Source of the DNA: an archaeon
GTDB lineage: Archaea > Methanobacteriota > Methanobacteria > Methanobacteriales > Methanobacteriaceae
Assembly: GCA_024409165.1 (NCBI GenBank)
Contig: JAKSUE010000107.1
Span: forward strand, 1 to 5,310
Length of the DNA: 5,310 bases
Direction: 5' to 3'
Position numbers and translations under genes: made by a program. The notes beneath the pieces were generated by a model. That model saw only the letters and a list, made by a program, of their open reading frames with translations. It was not told the DNA's origin and ran no database searches. Positions 1 through 5,163 of the stretch are shown here, one piece after another (the first letter of the stretch is position 1; the number at the start of each line of letters is the position of its first letter).

Positions 1-20
1 ATGGAATAATTTTTTTAAAT

Positions 21-37
21 TTGTATAATTTATACAA
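21..37. promoter_or_regulatory. Perfect 17-bp palindrome upstream of capA (operator-like)
   Basis: TTGTATAATTTATACAA is a perfect inverted repeat with 8-bp arms around a central T. It ends ten bases before the GGGTGAT ribosome binding site of capA. Its right half contains a TTTATACA string that could itself serve as a TATA element, so a bound protein could compete with TBP or block initiation. The same TTGTATA half-site recurs upstream of the DUF1002 gene and of the rpn-like gene. Operator function is inferred; in AT-rich archaeal DNA a short palindrome can also arise by chance. Confidence 0.4.
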
Positions 38-55
38 TTTGTGTGGGGTGATATT

Positions 56-1174
56 TTGACAAAGGCTAAGAAATTGATTTTAGCAATTATATTTATTTTA
101 ATTATTCTTATTGGATTAGTTATTGTTGGAACTGGTAGTATTGGAACTACTGATTTTGGTGGTTCTAAGGATGTTGGTAGTGATAATGTTTCTGTAGCTA
201 TTACAGGGGATGTTATGTTTGGTCGTAATATGCCTGGTGTTTTAGATACTGGAAGTCCTTTTAGGAATGTTGAGAAGGTTACTAAGAATGTTGATATTTT
301 ACTTGTGAACTTTGAGAATCCTGCTACAACTAGTTCTAATCAGGTTAAAGGGGATGTGGCTCTTAAAGCTGATCCGAGTTATCTTCATTTGCTTGCTGAA
401 GCTAATGATAATGTGGTAGCTGCTCAAGCTAATAATCATGCTTTTGATTTTGGGCTTGATGGAATAAAAGATAGTATTAAGAATTTAAAAGATAGTGGGG
501 TTATTCCTATTGGTGCAGGTAATAATATAGAAGAAGCAAGTGCTCCTGCTGTTATTGATGTTGGGGATAGGAAGGTTACTATATTGAATTATATGGATTC
601 AGATAATTTTGCTGAGTATCCAGACTCTGTTATGCCTAAAGCAGGTGAAAATAAGGCAGGTTATGCTGCTTATGATAGTGCTCTTGCTAAAAAACAGATT
701 GAAGAAGCAAGTAAAGATTCAAGTTGTGTAATTGTATATATTCATTATGGTAATGAATACAGTCGTTCTCCAAATGATATGCAAGTTAAAATATCTCACG
801 AATGTATTGATTATGGTGCTGATATGGTAGTTGGAGCTCATGCACACGTTACACAAGGAATTGAAATGTATAAAGGTAAACCTATTTTCTATAATTTAGG
901 TAATTTTATCTTTGATCAATCTAATCCAGATACTCACAGAGCTTACTTCTTAAAACTTGATTTAGTTGAAGATATGGGAAAAGTTACTGTTTATCCAATT
1001 ATTATTAATAATTACTTACCTCAATTTATGGATGCAGATAGTGCTAAAGCACTTTTAGCTGAATTATATCCTCAATGTAGTAATTTAACTGTTAATAATG
1101 ATGGAACAGCTACTTTAAACTTTAAATTAGGAAATACAACATCTGGAGATAGTAGTTCTGATGTAACATTTTAG
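56..1174 (+). CDS. CapA family protein, membrane-anchored metallophosphoesterase-like
   Basis: This is a CapA/PgsA-type protein (PGA_cap family, calcineurin-like metallophosphoesterase fold) of 372 residues from the chosen start. Residues about 7-24 form one hydrophobic helix behind a short Lys-rich N-terminus, so the catalytic domain should face outside. Family motifs are visible in order: GDVMFGRNM (51-59, metal-binding Asp), NFENP (85-89), NNH (126-128), HYGNEY (from 230), GAHAH with His262 and His264, and NLGNFIFDQ (280-288). The start is TTG at 56 because GGGTGAT sits at 46-52 with a 3-base spacer, the geometry of the other starts here; the GTG at 41 lies before that site and lacks one. 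In bacteria the family acts in poly-gamma-glutamate capsule formation. No capB or capC partner is in view, so a role in the cell envelope is inference. The Ser/Asp-rich C-terminal tail is partly duplicated after the stop. The next gene begins 55 bases on. Confidence 0.88.
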   Translation: MTKAKKLILAIIFILIILIGLVIVGTGSIGTTDFGGSKDVGSDNVSVAITGDVMFGRNMPGVLDTGSPFRNVEKVTKNVDILLVNFENPATTSSNQVKGDVALKADPSYLHLLAEANDNVVAAQANNHAFDFGLDGIKDSIKNLKDSGVIPIGAGNNIEEASAPAVIDVGDRKVTILNYMDSDNFAEYPDSVMPKAGENKAGYAAYDSALAKKQIEEASKDSSCVIVYIHYGNEYSRSPNDMQVKISHECIDYGADMVVGAHAHVTQGIEMYKGKPIFYNLGNFIFDQSNPDTHRAYFLKLDLVEDMGKVTVYPIIINNYLPQFMDADSAKALLAELYPQCSNLTVNNDGTATLNFKLGNTTSGDSSSDVTF

Positions 1175-1220
1175 TTGTTTATACCTAGAGATAGTAGTGA
1201 TGTAGCATTTTAATTATTTA
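1143..1220 (+). repeat. Imperfect tandem duplication of the capA 3' end, including its stop
   Basis: Bases 1143-1181 and 1185-1220 are two diverged copies of the same segment (CTGGAGATAGTAG... and CTAGAGATAGTAG...), differing by a 3-base gap and a few substitutions. Copy one encodes GDSSSDVTF followed by TAG. Copy two, in the same reading frame after that TAG, would encode RDSSDVAF followed by TAA. It therefore fills nearly the whole gap between capA and the next gene with a relic of, or template for, the capA tail. Confidence 0.75.
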
Positions 1221-1229
1221 GATGATATT

Positions 1230-2729
1230 ATGATTGGAAGTAGTTTTTTATTTTTAAAGGATAAATTTCCTCTTATTTATTTTGATTCTGTACGTATGGA
1301 AAAGAATCTTGTTGATGGGGATGGAATTGAATCTATTATGTTAGCAGGTAGGATTTGTGAGAGAATTACCAAAACTATCTTTGAAATAGAGGGTTTTCCA
1401 TATGTAGAAAGTCAATTCAAGAGAATTCAAAAATTAGATAATTTTGACATACTTCCAAAAGATATCAAAGACAAGTTTAATCAAGTTAGATTACTTCGTA
1501 ATGATGTTTATCATAGGGATGTAGCTAAGGCTCTTAATAAATCTACTTATACTCGTACTTATTCTTCTAATGTTGGTTCTAATTCTACTACTAAAAGTTA
1601 TGGCTCTACTTCTAGTTCTACTCGTACTTATGAATCTAATAATGATAAAACTAATAAATCCATTGGAGAGTTATCATCTGCTAAACAAGCACATAAAATG
1701 GTATTTAACTTATTAGTATGGTTTTTTGAAGAGTATGGTGAAGATAAGTCTTTTACTCGTCCATTTTATAAAATAGGTAAACGTTCTAAAGATATGGATA
1801 TTCTTATTCGTCTTAAACATGCTATTAGTAATGATGATGAGTTTAGGGAAGTTTTAATTGGTTCTACTAAGGATAATTCTATTGTTGGGCTTCTAAAAGA
1901 ACTTAAGGGTTTGGATGATATTAAGAAGGAATCAAAAGATCCTAATCTTGTTTATAAATCAAATGATAAAATTAAGATTCGTAAACCTGATAAACCTTAT
2001 TCTGAATGTTTAGGTATTTCTTATGATGATGATTTGTTTATGTGGAGAGCAAGTTATGGTGATAAAGAACTTGGTCTTTTTAATACATCTAAAGAAGCTT
2101 ATGAATCAAGAGAAGTATTTTTACATTCTATTCCAGTTCCTGAATTGAATTCTAAAGGTAAATATTCTAATCATATTGGAATTTCATTTAGTAAGATTAA
2201 TAAAATGTGGACTGTTAGTGCTAAGGGTGTAATTGTAGGATATTGTACCTCAGAAAAAGATGCTGTTTTAATGAGAGATAGCTATTATAAAAAGCATGGT
2301 TTAGTTATTAAGTATAAGAATAATGATAAGGATAATTCATTTAATGATAATAGTGCTTCAAATAAATTTAAAGATGTTGAGGAGTATATTCCATTAGGTA
2401 ATAATAATAGAAAATCATCAAAAAGTGGGATTTCTAAAACTAAAAAAAGTAGTAATTCTAAAAGTCCTGATAAATTATCTTATGGATCTAAATATAAGAA
2501 AGAAAAACCAAAAGTTAAGGTTCAGGAGGGTAAAAGAGTTACTAAATCATCTAAAAAAGCTAAAAAAGATGTTAAGGTTAATAGGAAAGCTTCTAAATAT
2601 GAGGGAGTTTACTATGAGGAAGGTCTTTTTATGTGGTCTGCTGAGGTAGATGGTAAAGAATTAGGTTTATTTGCATCTGCTGAAGAAGCAAAACAAAAAA
2701 GAGATGAATATCTTAGTTTAAGAAAATAA
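1230..2729 (+). CDS. DUF4145/HEPN-like domain fused to three AP2-like DNA-binding repeats
   Basis: Residues about 3-103 resemble the DUF4145 domain found at the N-terminus of type I restriction HsdR proteins: F-x-FLK-x-x-FP, a helix ARNxxE-like segment (residues 39-50), then LPKDI and LLRNDVYHRD. The last contains R90-x4-H95, the HEPN nuclease signature. A helix ending VFNLLVWFFEEYG (158-170) matches the usual domain end, but a Ser/Thr/Tyr-rich stretch (about 103-146) interrupts it. Three repeats follow at about 258-298, 312-353 and 455-497. Each has a (x)GI/GV-S/Y start, a central Trp (272, 327, 469), a short beta segment, and an xxEEAxxxRDxYL helix, as in AP2/ERF-like domains of phage and integrase proteins. 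A Lys/Ser-rich, probably disordered linker (378-452) precedes the third. No helicase, methylase or recombinase region is present. AGATGAT three bases before ATG supports the start. I infer a nucleic-acid-binding protein, possibly an RNase with DNA targeting; function is not known. Confidence 0.75.
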   Translation: MIGSSFLFLKDKFPLIYFDSVRMEKNLVDGDGIESIMLAGRICERITKTIFEIEGFPYVESQFKRIQKLDNFDILPKDIKDKFNQVRLLRNDVYHRDVAKALNKSTYTRTYSSNVGSNSTTKSYGSTSSSTRTYESNNDKTNKSIGELSSAKQAHKMVFNLLVWFFEEYGEDKSFTRPFYKIGKRSKDMDILIRLKHAISNDDEFREVLIGSTKDNSIVGLLKELKGLDDIKKESKDPNLVYKSNDKIKIRKPDKPYSECLGISYDDDLFMWRASYGDKELGLFNTSKEAYESREVFLHSIPVPELNSKGKYSNHIGISFSKINKMWTVSAKGVIVGYCTSEKDAVLMRDSYYKKHGLVIKYKNNDKDNSFNDNSASNKFKDVEEYIPLGNNNRKSSKSGISKTKKSSNSKSPDKLSYGSKYKKEKPKVKVQEGKRVTKSSKKAKKDVKVNRKASKYEGVYYEEGLFMWSAEVDGKELGLFASAEEAKQKRDEYLSLRK

Positions 2730-2797
2730 CGCTATGATTATTTATAAAAATTTAAAATAAATTATTAAGTTTTTTATGATTTAAATATAAAAATATT

Positions 2798-2850
2798 AAA
2801 AAAAGAGTTTAATGGGCTTTAAATAAAGCCCTTATTTGTTTTATTTATTT
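2798..2850. terminator. Bidirectional terminator between convergent genes
   Basis: GGGCTTTA (2814-2821) pairs with TAAAGCCC (2824-2831), the only GC-rich hairpin in this area. On the + strand it is followed by a T-rich run (TTATTTGTTTTATTTATTTT). On the - strand it is followed by ATTAAACTC and seven T (A7 at 2798-2804). It can end transcription from both the HEPN/AP2 gene and the DUF1002 gene, which converge on it. Archaeal termination depends mainly on the T-rich tracts, present on both sides. Confidence 0.65.
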
Positions 2851-2901
2851 TATCATACATTATGTTATAACACTATTTTTGTATTTTTATTTGTATGATA
2901 A
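2850..2901. repeat. 10-bp inverted repeat in the DUF1002 3' untranslated region
   Basis: TTATCATACA (2850-2859) is an exact reverse complement of TGTATGATAA (2892-2901), separated by 32 bases. Inside the loop is a second perfect palindrome, TGTTATAACA (2863-2872). The element starts three bases after the DUF1002 stop codon, so on that transcript it would form a 3' stem just before the terminator hairpin. A transcript-stabilising or auxiliary terminator role is possible but not shown. Confidence 0.4.
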
Positions 2902-2903
2902 TT

Positions 2904-3734
2904 TTAGAATCCGAAGAAAGATAAGATTTTATCAATGAATGATTGACTTTCTCCAATAGAGTTTTCTAATTGTTCTTCAACTTGTTCAGCACTACCTTGA
3001 AGACTTTGTTCTTTTGAAATAACATTTGCAAGATTGTCAACATCATCAACATTTAATTCAATATTGTAGTTGTTAGTAACTTCATTAATGACTTCTTTTA
3101 CCTCTTCAGGTTGGGTCATGTCATTTTCTTCTACTTCTTCTTTTACTTGTTCTACAACATCAGATAACTCATTTGAACTTATATTGTTGTTTTCAATAAT
3201 TTGAGATTCAGTTTGAATTTCTTCGTTTGCTACTTCTTTTACTTCTTCAGGGATTTCAACACCAGTAGCATCTTCGTAACAATTCATTACACCTGCAAGA
3301 GCAGATTCACCAGTTGATGGTACAGGACTTGTTACAACTACATGACCTTGAGTAATACCTGCAGATTCTAAAGCAGAGAAATACATTTTAGCAGTAATTA
3401 CTGTAATTTTAGTAGTATCTACATCTACAACAAGCTCATCACTTTCACTTAAATCTAAAAGTGCTGATGAGAAGATTTGGTCAGATCCATAAGTTTTATG
3501 GGTAATTCCAGCAGAAACTTCGTTTACTTCATCTGCGGTAATAACTTTTATCATTGCTTCATGGATACTTGCTTCTGTAGAGAAGTATGTGTCTACAATA
3601 TTTTTATAATCTTGATTATTGTAGGTTGTTTCACCATAAGTTATAACTATATCATTTTCACTTGCTATAGCAGTTGGTAAAAGGAGACCTACAGTAAGTA
3701 AAATTAATAAAATAATACTTAATGAACGTTTCAT
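2904..3734 (-). CDS. Exported DUF1002 (YpuA-like) protein
   Basis: A 276-residue protein with a typical signal peptide (MKRSL, hydrophobic core to about residue 22, likely cleavage after AIA at 22-24), so it is secreted or held at the cell surface. The body matches the DUF1002 family as I know it from Bacillus YpuA and from methanogens: a first part with a TYGSDQIFSSALLDLS segment, a VTSPVPSTGESALAG motif, and a late helical part near residues 200-250 (NEVTNNYNIELNVDDV). The middle (about residues 160-205) is very Glu-rich. Length fits the family. The biochemical role of DUF1002 is unknown. The start is fixed by AGGTGAT (3738-3744) three bases before ATG. The gene is alone in its unit: a 213-bp upstream gap holds three operator-like inverted repeats and a plausible TATA element, and a bidirectional terminator lies downstream. 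Confidence 0.85.
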   Translation of the reverse strand: MKRSLSIILLILLTVGLLLPTAIASENDIVITYGETTYNNQDYKNIVDTYFSTEASIHEAMIKVITADEVNEVSAGITHKTYGSDQIFSSALLDLSESDELVVDVDTTKITVITAKMYFSALESAGITQGHVVVTSPVPSTGESALAGVMNCYEDATGVEIPEEVKEVANEEIQTESQIIENNNISSNELSDVVEQVKEEVEENDMTQPEEVKEVINEVTNNYNIELNVDDVDNLANVISKEQSLQGSAEQVEEQLENSIGESQSFIDKILSFFGF

Positions 3735-3741
3735 TATATCA

Positions 3742-3835
3742 CCTATTTATTTTGTTTTGATTGTATACTAGGATTGAATATGCAATTTCCTATTTGTTTT
3801 GTTTTGATTGTATACTAGGATTGAATATACAAAAT
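3742..3835. repeat. 47-bp tandem duplication in the DUF1002 leader
   Basis: Bases 3742-3788 and 3789-3835 are head-to-tail copies with four mismatches in 47; 32 bases (3750-3781 and 3797-3828) are identical. The first copy begins inside the ribosome binding site (complement of AGG at 3742-3744), so the second copy carries a duplicated CCTATTT as well, read on the - strand as AAATAGG with no start codon after it. Each copy carries one TTGTATA half-site and an inverted partner 11 bases later. This is a local duplication of a regulatory segment, not a CRISPR: there are no spacers. Confidence 0.9.
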
Positions 3836-3857
3836 GAGTTGTATACTAGAGTATACA
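3761..3857. promoter_or_regulatory. Cluster of three operator-like inverted repeats upstream of DUF1002
   Basis: Site 1 (3761-3785) is TTGTATA, 11 bases, TATGCAA, with one arm mismatch. Site 2 (3808-3832) is TTGTATA, 11 bases, TATACAA, perfect. Site 3 (3840-3857) is TGTATAC, TAGA, GTATACA, with perfect 7-bp arms and a shorter spacer. All three share TGTATACTAG. They lie between the probable TATA element near 3866-3876 and the start codon, where a repressor would block initiation or early elongation. Binding is inferred from symmetry and repetition; no regulator gene is in the window. Confidence 0.5.
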
Positions 3858-3865
3858 CTAAATAA

Positions 3866-3877
3866 TTTTTATATTTA
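3866..3877 (-). promoter_or_regulatory. Candidate TATA element for the DUF1002 gene
   Basis: On the - strand the sequence reads TAAATATAAAAA, a moderate match to an archaeal TATA box. Initiation about 25 bases downstream would fall near 3846, inside inverted-repeat site 3, giving a leader of roughly 110 bases containing sites 1 and 2. The match is not the strict TTTATATA consensus, so the call is tentative. Confidence 0.3.
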
Positions 3878-3947
3878 GTAAATTTAATATAGTTATTACT
3901 TATTTATAAATTTAACCATTTTTAGTTATAGTGATGATTTATTAGTG

Positions 3948-4166
3948 TTATTTTACAAGTATTTGTTTGTGGAGGGTTTCTATTTCTTGTTTTGTTAGGT
4001 TTGTTGCTTTTTTTATATCGTTTATTTTTATGTTTAATTTTAATAGTTCTGTCTCTATTTTTAATTGTTCTTCCATTATTACATCCATTCTTCCTTCTAT
4101 TCTGCCTTGTTGGAGTAGTATTTCTTTGGTTTCTGGGTCTACTGTTTTAAATAAATCTTTTTTCAT
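3948..4166 (-). CDS. Stand-alone copy of the Rpn C-terminal (antitoxin-like) segment
   Basis: A 72-residue protein homologous to the last 60 residues of the adjacent nuclease: 42 of 58 aligned residues match by hand, with 12 extra residues (within GRMDVIMEEQLKIE) in the middle. Shared landmarks are DLFKT, ETKE, TELLKLNI, INDI-KAT, LTKQ-I-TL. It is helix-rich, charged and has no nuclease motif. GAGGA (complement of 4174-4178) lies seven bases before ATG, so it is equipped for translation, and it starts 35 bases after the nuclease stop, probably on the same transcript. In E. coli Rpn proteins a C-terminal product made from an internal start inhibits the toxic full-length protein; by analogy this could be a second, separately encoded antitoxin. 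It could instead be the surviving end of a deleted second rpn gene, but its intact frame and ribosome binding site favour a working gene. Confidence 0.65.
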   Translation of the reverse strand: MKKDLFKTVDPETKEILLQQGRIEGRMDVIMEEQLKIETELLKLNIKINDIKKATNLTKQEIETLHKQILVK

Positions 4167-4173
4167 TTTTATT

Positions 4174-4409
4174 TCCTCTTTTATTAGTTTTTTTATTTTT
4201 ATTATTTTGATGCTATTTGTTGTTGGAGTGTTTGTATTTGTTGTTTTGTTAGGGCTGTGGCTTTTATTATGTCGTTTATGTCTATGTTTAATTTTAGGAG
4301 TTCTGTTGCGGTTTCTATTCTTACTTGTTTGCGTAGTTTTTCTTTGGTTTCTTGGTCTAGTGTTTTGAATAAATCGTTTTTCATCATTATCTCCTCTTTT
4401 ATTAGTTTT
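4174..4409. repeat. Tandem duplication of the Rpn C-terminal coding segment: matching SD-side boundaries
   Basis: The duplicated units run approximately 4409-4202 (inside rpn) and 4191-3948 (stand-alone ORF). At their 5' edge both share 18 identical bases, AAAACTAATAAAAGAGGA on the - strand, at 4392-4409 and 4174-4191. Further upstream I see only loose A-rich similarity. The copied unit therefore starts just before the Shine-Dalgarno and ends with the stop, that is, a self-sufficient translation unit. Codons KLIKEEI remain readable before the ATG of the second copy, showing its origin inside the rpn reading frame. Confidence 0.75.
4202..4387 (-). CDS. Probable internal in-frame product of the rpn-like gene (RpnS-like)
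   Basis: Within the nuclease gene, codons 215 and 216 are ATG ATG, preceded on the - strand by GAGGAG (complement of 4391-4396), a strong Shine-Dalgarno 3 bases from the first and 6 from the second ATG. Initiation here gives 61 or 60 residues ending at the same stop. The second ATG aligns exactly with the start of the stand-alone 72-residue copy downstream, whose Shine-Dalgarno is the same sequence. Known bacterial rpn genes produce a small C-terminal protein from an internal start, which binds and restrains the full-length nuclease. A GAGGAG can also arise from Lys-Glu-Glu codons (KEEI here), so production needs proof, but the conservation in the duplicate strengthens the case. Confidence 0.5.
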   Translation of the reverse strand: MMKNDLFKTLDQETKEKLRKQVRIETATELLKLNIDINDIIKATALTKQQIQTLQQQIASK

Positions 4410-5029
4410 CTCATTTTTTCATCTTTTACGTACATTTCTGTGAGTTGTTTTTGATTACATTTTAGGTATTCTAAGTCTTGTGGACTTATTTTTAGTTTGT
4501 TTGTGAGTTTGCAGACTTTTAGGATTGTTTTATCAGTGGGGGCTTTTGTTTTCATTAGTGGTACTAATGATAAGTTCGCTATATCTTCTTCAGTTAATTT
4601 TTTATTTTCTTTTGCTTTGATTTTTTTAAGTATATCATCTCCATTGAACATTTTTAGGGTTTCTACAGTTATGGTGTGTTTTGATTTAGGACCAATTCTG
4701 TGTTCGATTTCCTTTTTTTCTGTTTCTTTTGTTGAAATAACCATTGTTTGAACATCAAGGTTGTATTTATCATTTAGAATTATGGCATATTTTGTGAATC
4801 TTGATGTGTCTTTTTTTGATAGTTTTGTACTTTGAAATTCTATATTTTTTATTTCATTTTTACTTGAATATCCTACAAAATCTGCTTCGTATTCATTATT
4901 TTTTATTATTAACTCATTTGGGCACATAAATTTGATGGTTTCAGCATATCCTAATAGTTTTAGTAGATGGTTTACAAATTTTTCACTATGTATTTTCATA
5001 GCTTTATCAAGTGGATTATGGATGATCAT
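4202..5029 (-). CDS. Rpn-family PD-(D/E)XK nuclease (recombination-promoting nuclease / transposase-like)
   Basis: A 275-residue protein with the layout of the Rpn/PDDEXK_2 group. The nuclease core lies near residues 35-90: E48-A-D50-F, then I63-E64-F-Q66-S, then R77-x3-Y81. This matches the D...ExQ...RxxxY pattern of Rpn proteins (D50, E64 and Q66 as metal and catalytic residues). Residues about 100-210 are a Lys-rich helical middle with TEEDIANLSLVPLM, common in the group. Residues 215-275 form a separable helical tail with IDINDIIKATALTKQQIQTL, the family's usual C-terminal repeat-like motif. Family members cleave DNA, can promote RecA-independent recombination, and are toxic or anti-phage in E. 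coli. The start is ATG with TGAGG seven bases upstream, and a strong archaeal promoter lies 41 bases further up. The tail can be made separately and is duplicated downstream, so the locus looks like a toxin with intragenic antitoxin. Confidence 0.75.
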   Translation of the reverse strand: MIIHNPLDKAMKIHSEKFVNHLLKLLGYAETIKFMCPNELIIKNNEYEADFVGYSSKNEIKNIEFQSTKLSKKDTSRFTKYAIILNDKYNLDVQTMVISTKETEKKEIEHRIGPKSKHTITVETLKMFNGDDILKKIKAKENKKLTEEDIANLSLVPLMKTKAPTDKTILKVCKLTNKLKISPQDLEYLKCNQKQLTEMYVKDEKMRKLIKEEIMMKNDLFKTLDQETKEKLRKQVRIETATELLKLNIDINDIIKATALTKQQIQTLQQQIASK

Positions 5030-5053
5030 AATAATGCCTCAATTAGTATATTT

Positions 5054-5079
5054 AGTTTATACAAGGAAGTATATAAACT
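5054..5079. promoter_or_regulatory. Inverted repeat overlapping the rpn TATA box
   Basis: AGTTTATA (5054-5061) and TATAAACT (5072-5079) are exact inverted arms with a 10-base spacer. The right arm covers most of the TATA box; the left lies just before the expected start of transcription. The left side also contains TTATACAA (5057-5064), the half-site seen upstream of capA. A protein bound here would block the promoter; this is inferred from position and symmetry. Confidence 0.35.
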
Positions 5080-5084
5080 TTTCA
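5070..5084 (-). promoter_or_regulatory. Archaeal promoter (BRE plus TATA box) of the rpn-like gene
   Basis: The - strand reads TGAAAAG followed directly by TTTATATA (complement of 5070-5077), a close match to archaeal BRE and TATA consensus. Initiation about 25 bases downstream would be near 5048, giving a leader of roughly 20 bases with the TGAGG ribosome binding site. This is the clearest promoter in the window and shows that rpn starts its own transcription unit. Confidence 0.7.
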
Positions 5085-5163
5085 CTTAATTAAAGACAGT
5101 ATTATTCTTTATTTACAATATTAATCCTATTTAACTTAAATTTTTTAATTTTGATTAAATTTT

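Noticed and set aside
41..55. GTG at 41 as the start of the CapA protein
   Set aside because: The GGGTGAT ribosome binding site lies at 46-52, downstream of this GTG. The TTG at 56 has the correct 3-base spacing and puts the Lys-rich N-terminus directly before the membrane helix.
1172..1213. TAG of capA as a pyrrolysine codon
   Set aside because: The gene content suggests Methanobacteriales, which are not known to use pyrrolysine, and the extension is best explained as a tandem duplicate of the tail.
2425..2649. 74-codon + strand ORF inside the HEPN/AP2 gene
   Set aside because: It is a shifted-frame shadow of the Lys/Ser-rich linker of the larger gene, low in complexity and without family resemblance.
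2001..2729. Tyrosine recombinase or integrase, because of the AP2-like repeats
   Set aside because: No R...HxxR...Y catalytic region is visible; the protein ends with the third repeat.
3477..3680. 67-codon + strand ORF opposite the DUF1002 gene
   Set aside because: It is antisense to a well-supported exported protein and has no sensible domain.
3742..3860. CRISPR-like direct repeats
   Set aside because: The two 47-bp copies are contiguous without spacers, and the third match is only a short core; this is a tandem promoter duplication.
3879..3914. TAAATTTA direct/inverted repeat as a terminator for the 72-residue gene
   Set aside because: The octamer is self-complementary and purely A/T, expected by chance here, and no T-run follows on the - strand.
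3967..4751. Phe/Ile/Val-rich + strand ORFs (3967-4368, 4257-4454, 4497-4751) resembling membrane proteins
   Set aside because: They are complements of Lys/Glu-rich codons in the rpn-like gene and its tail copy; hydrophobicity is a by-product of reading AAA and GAA codons backwards.
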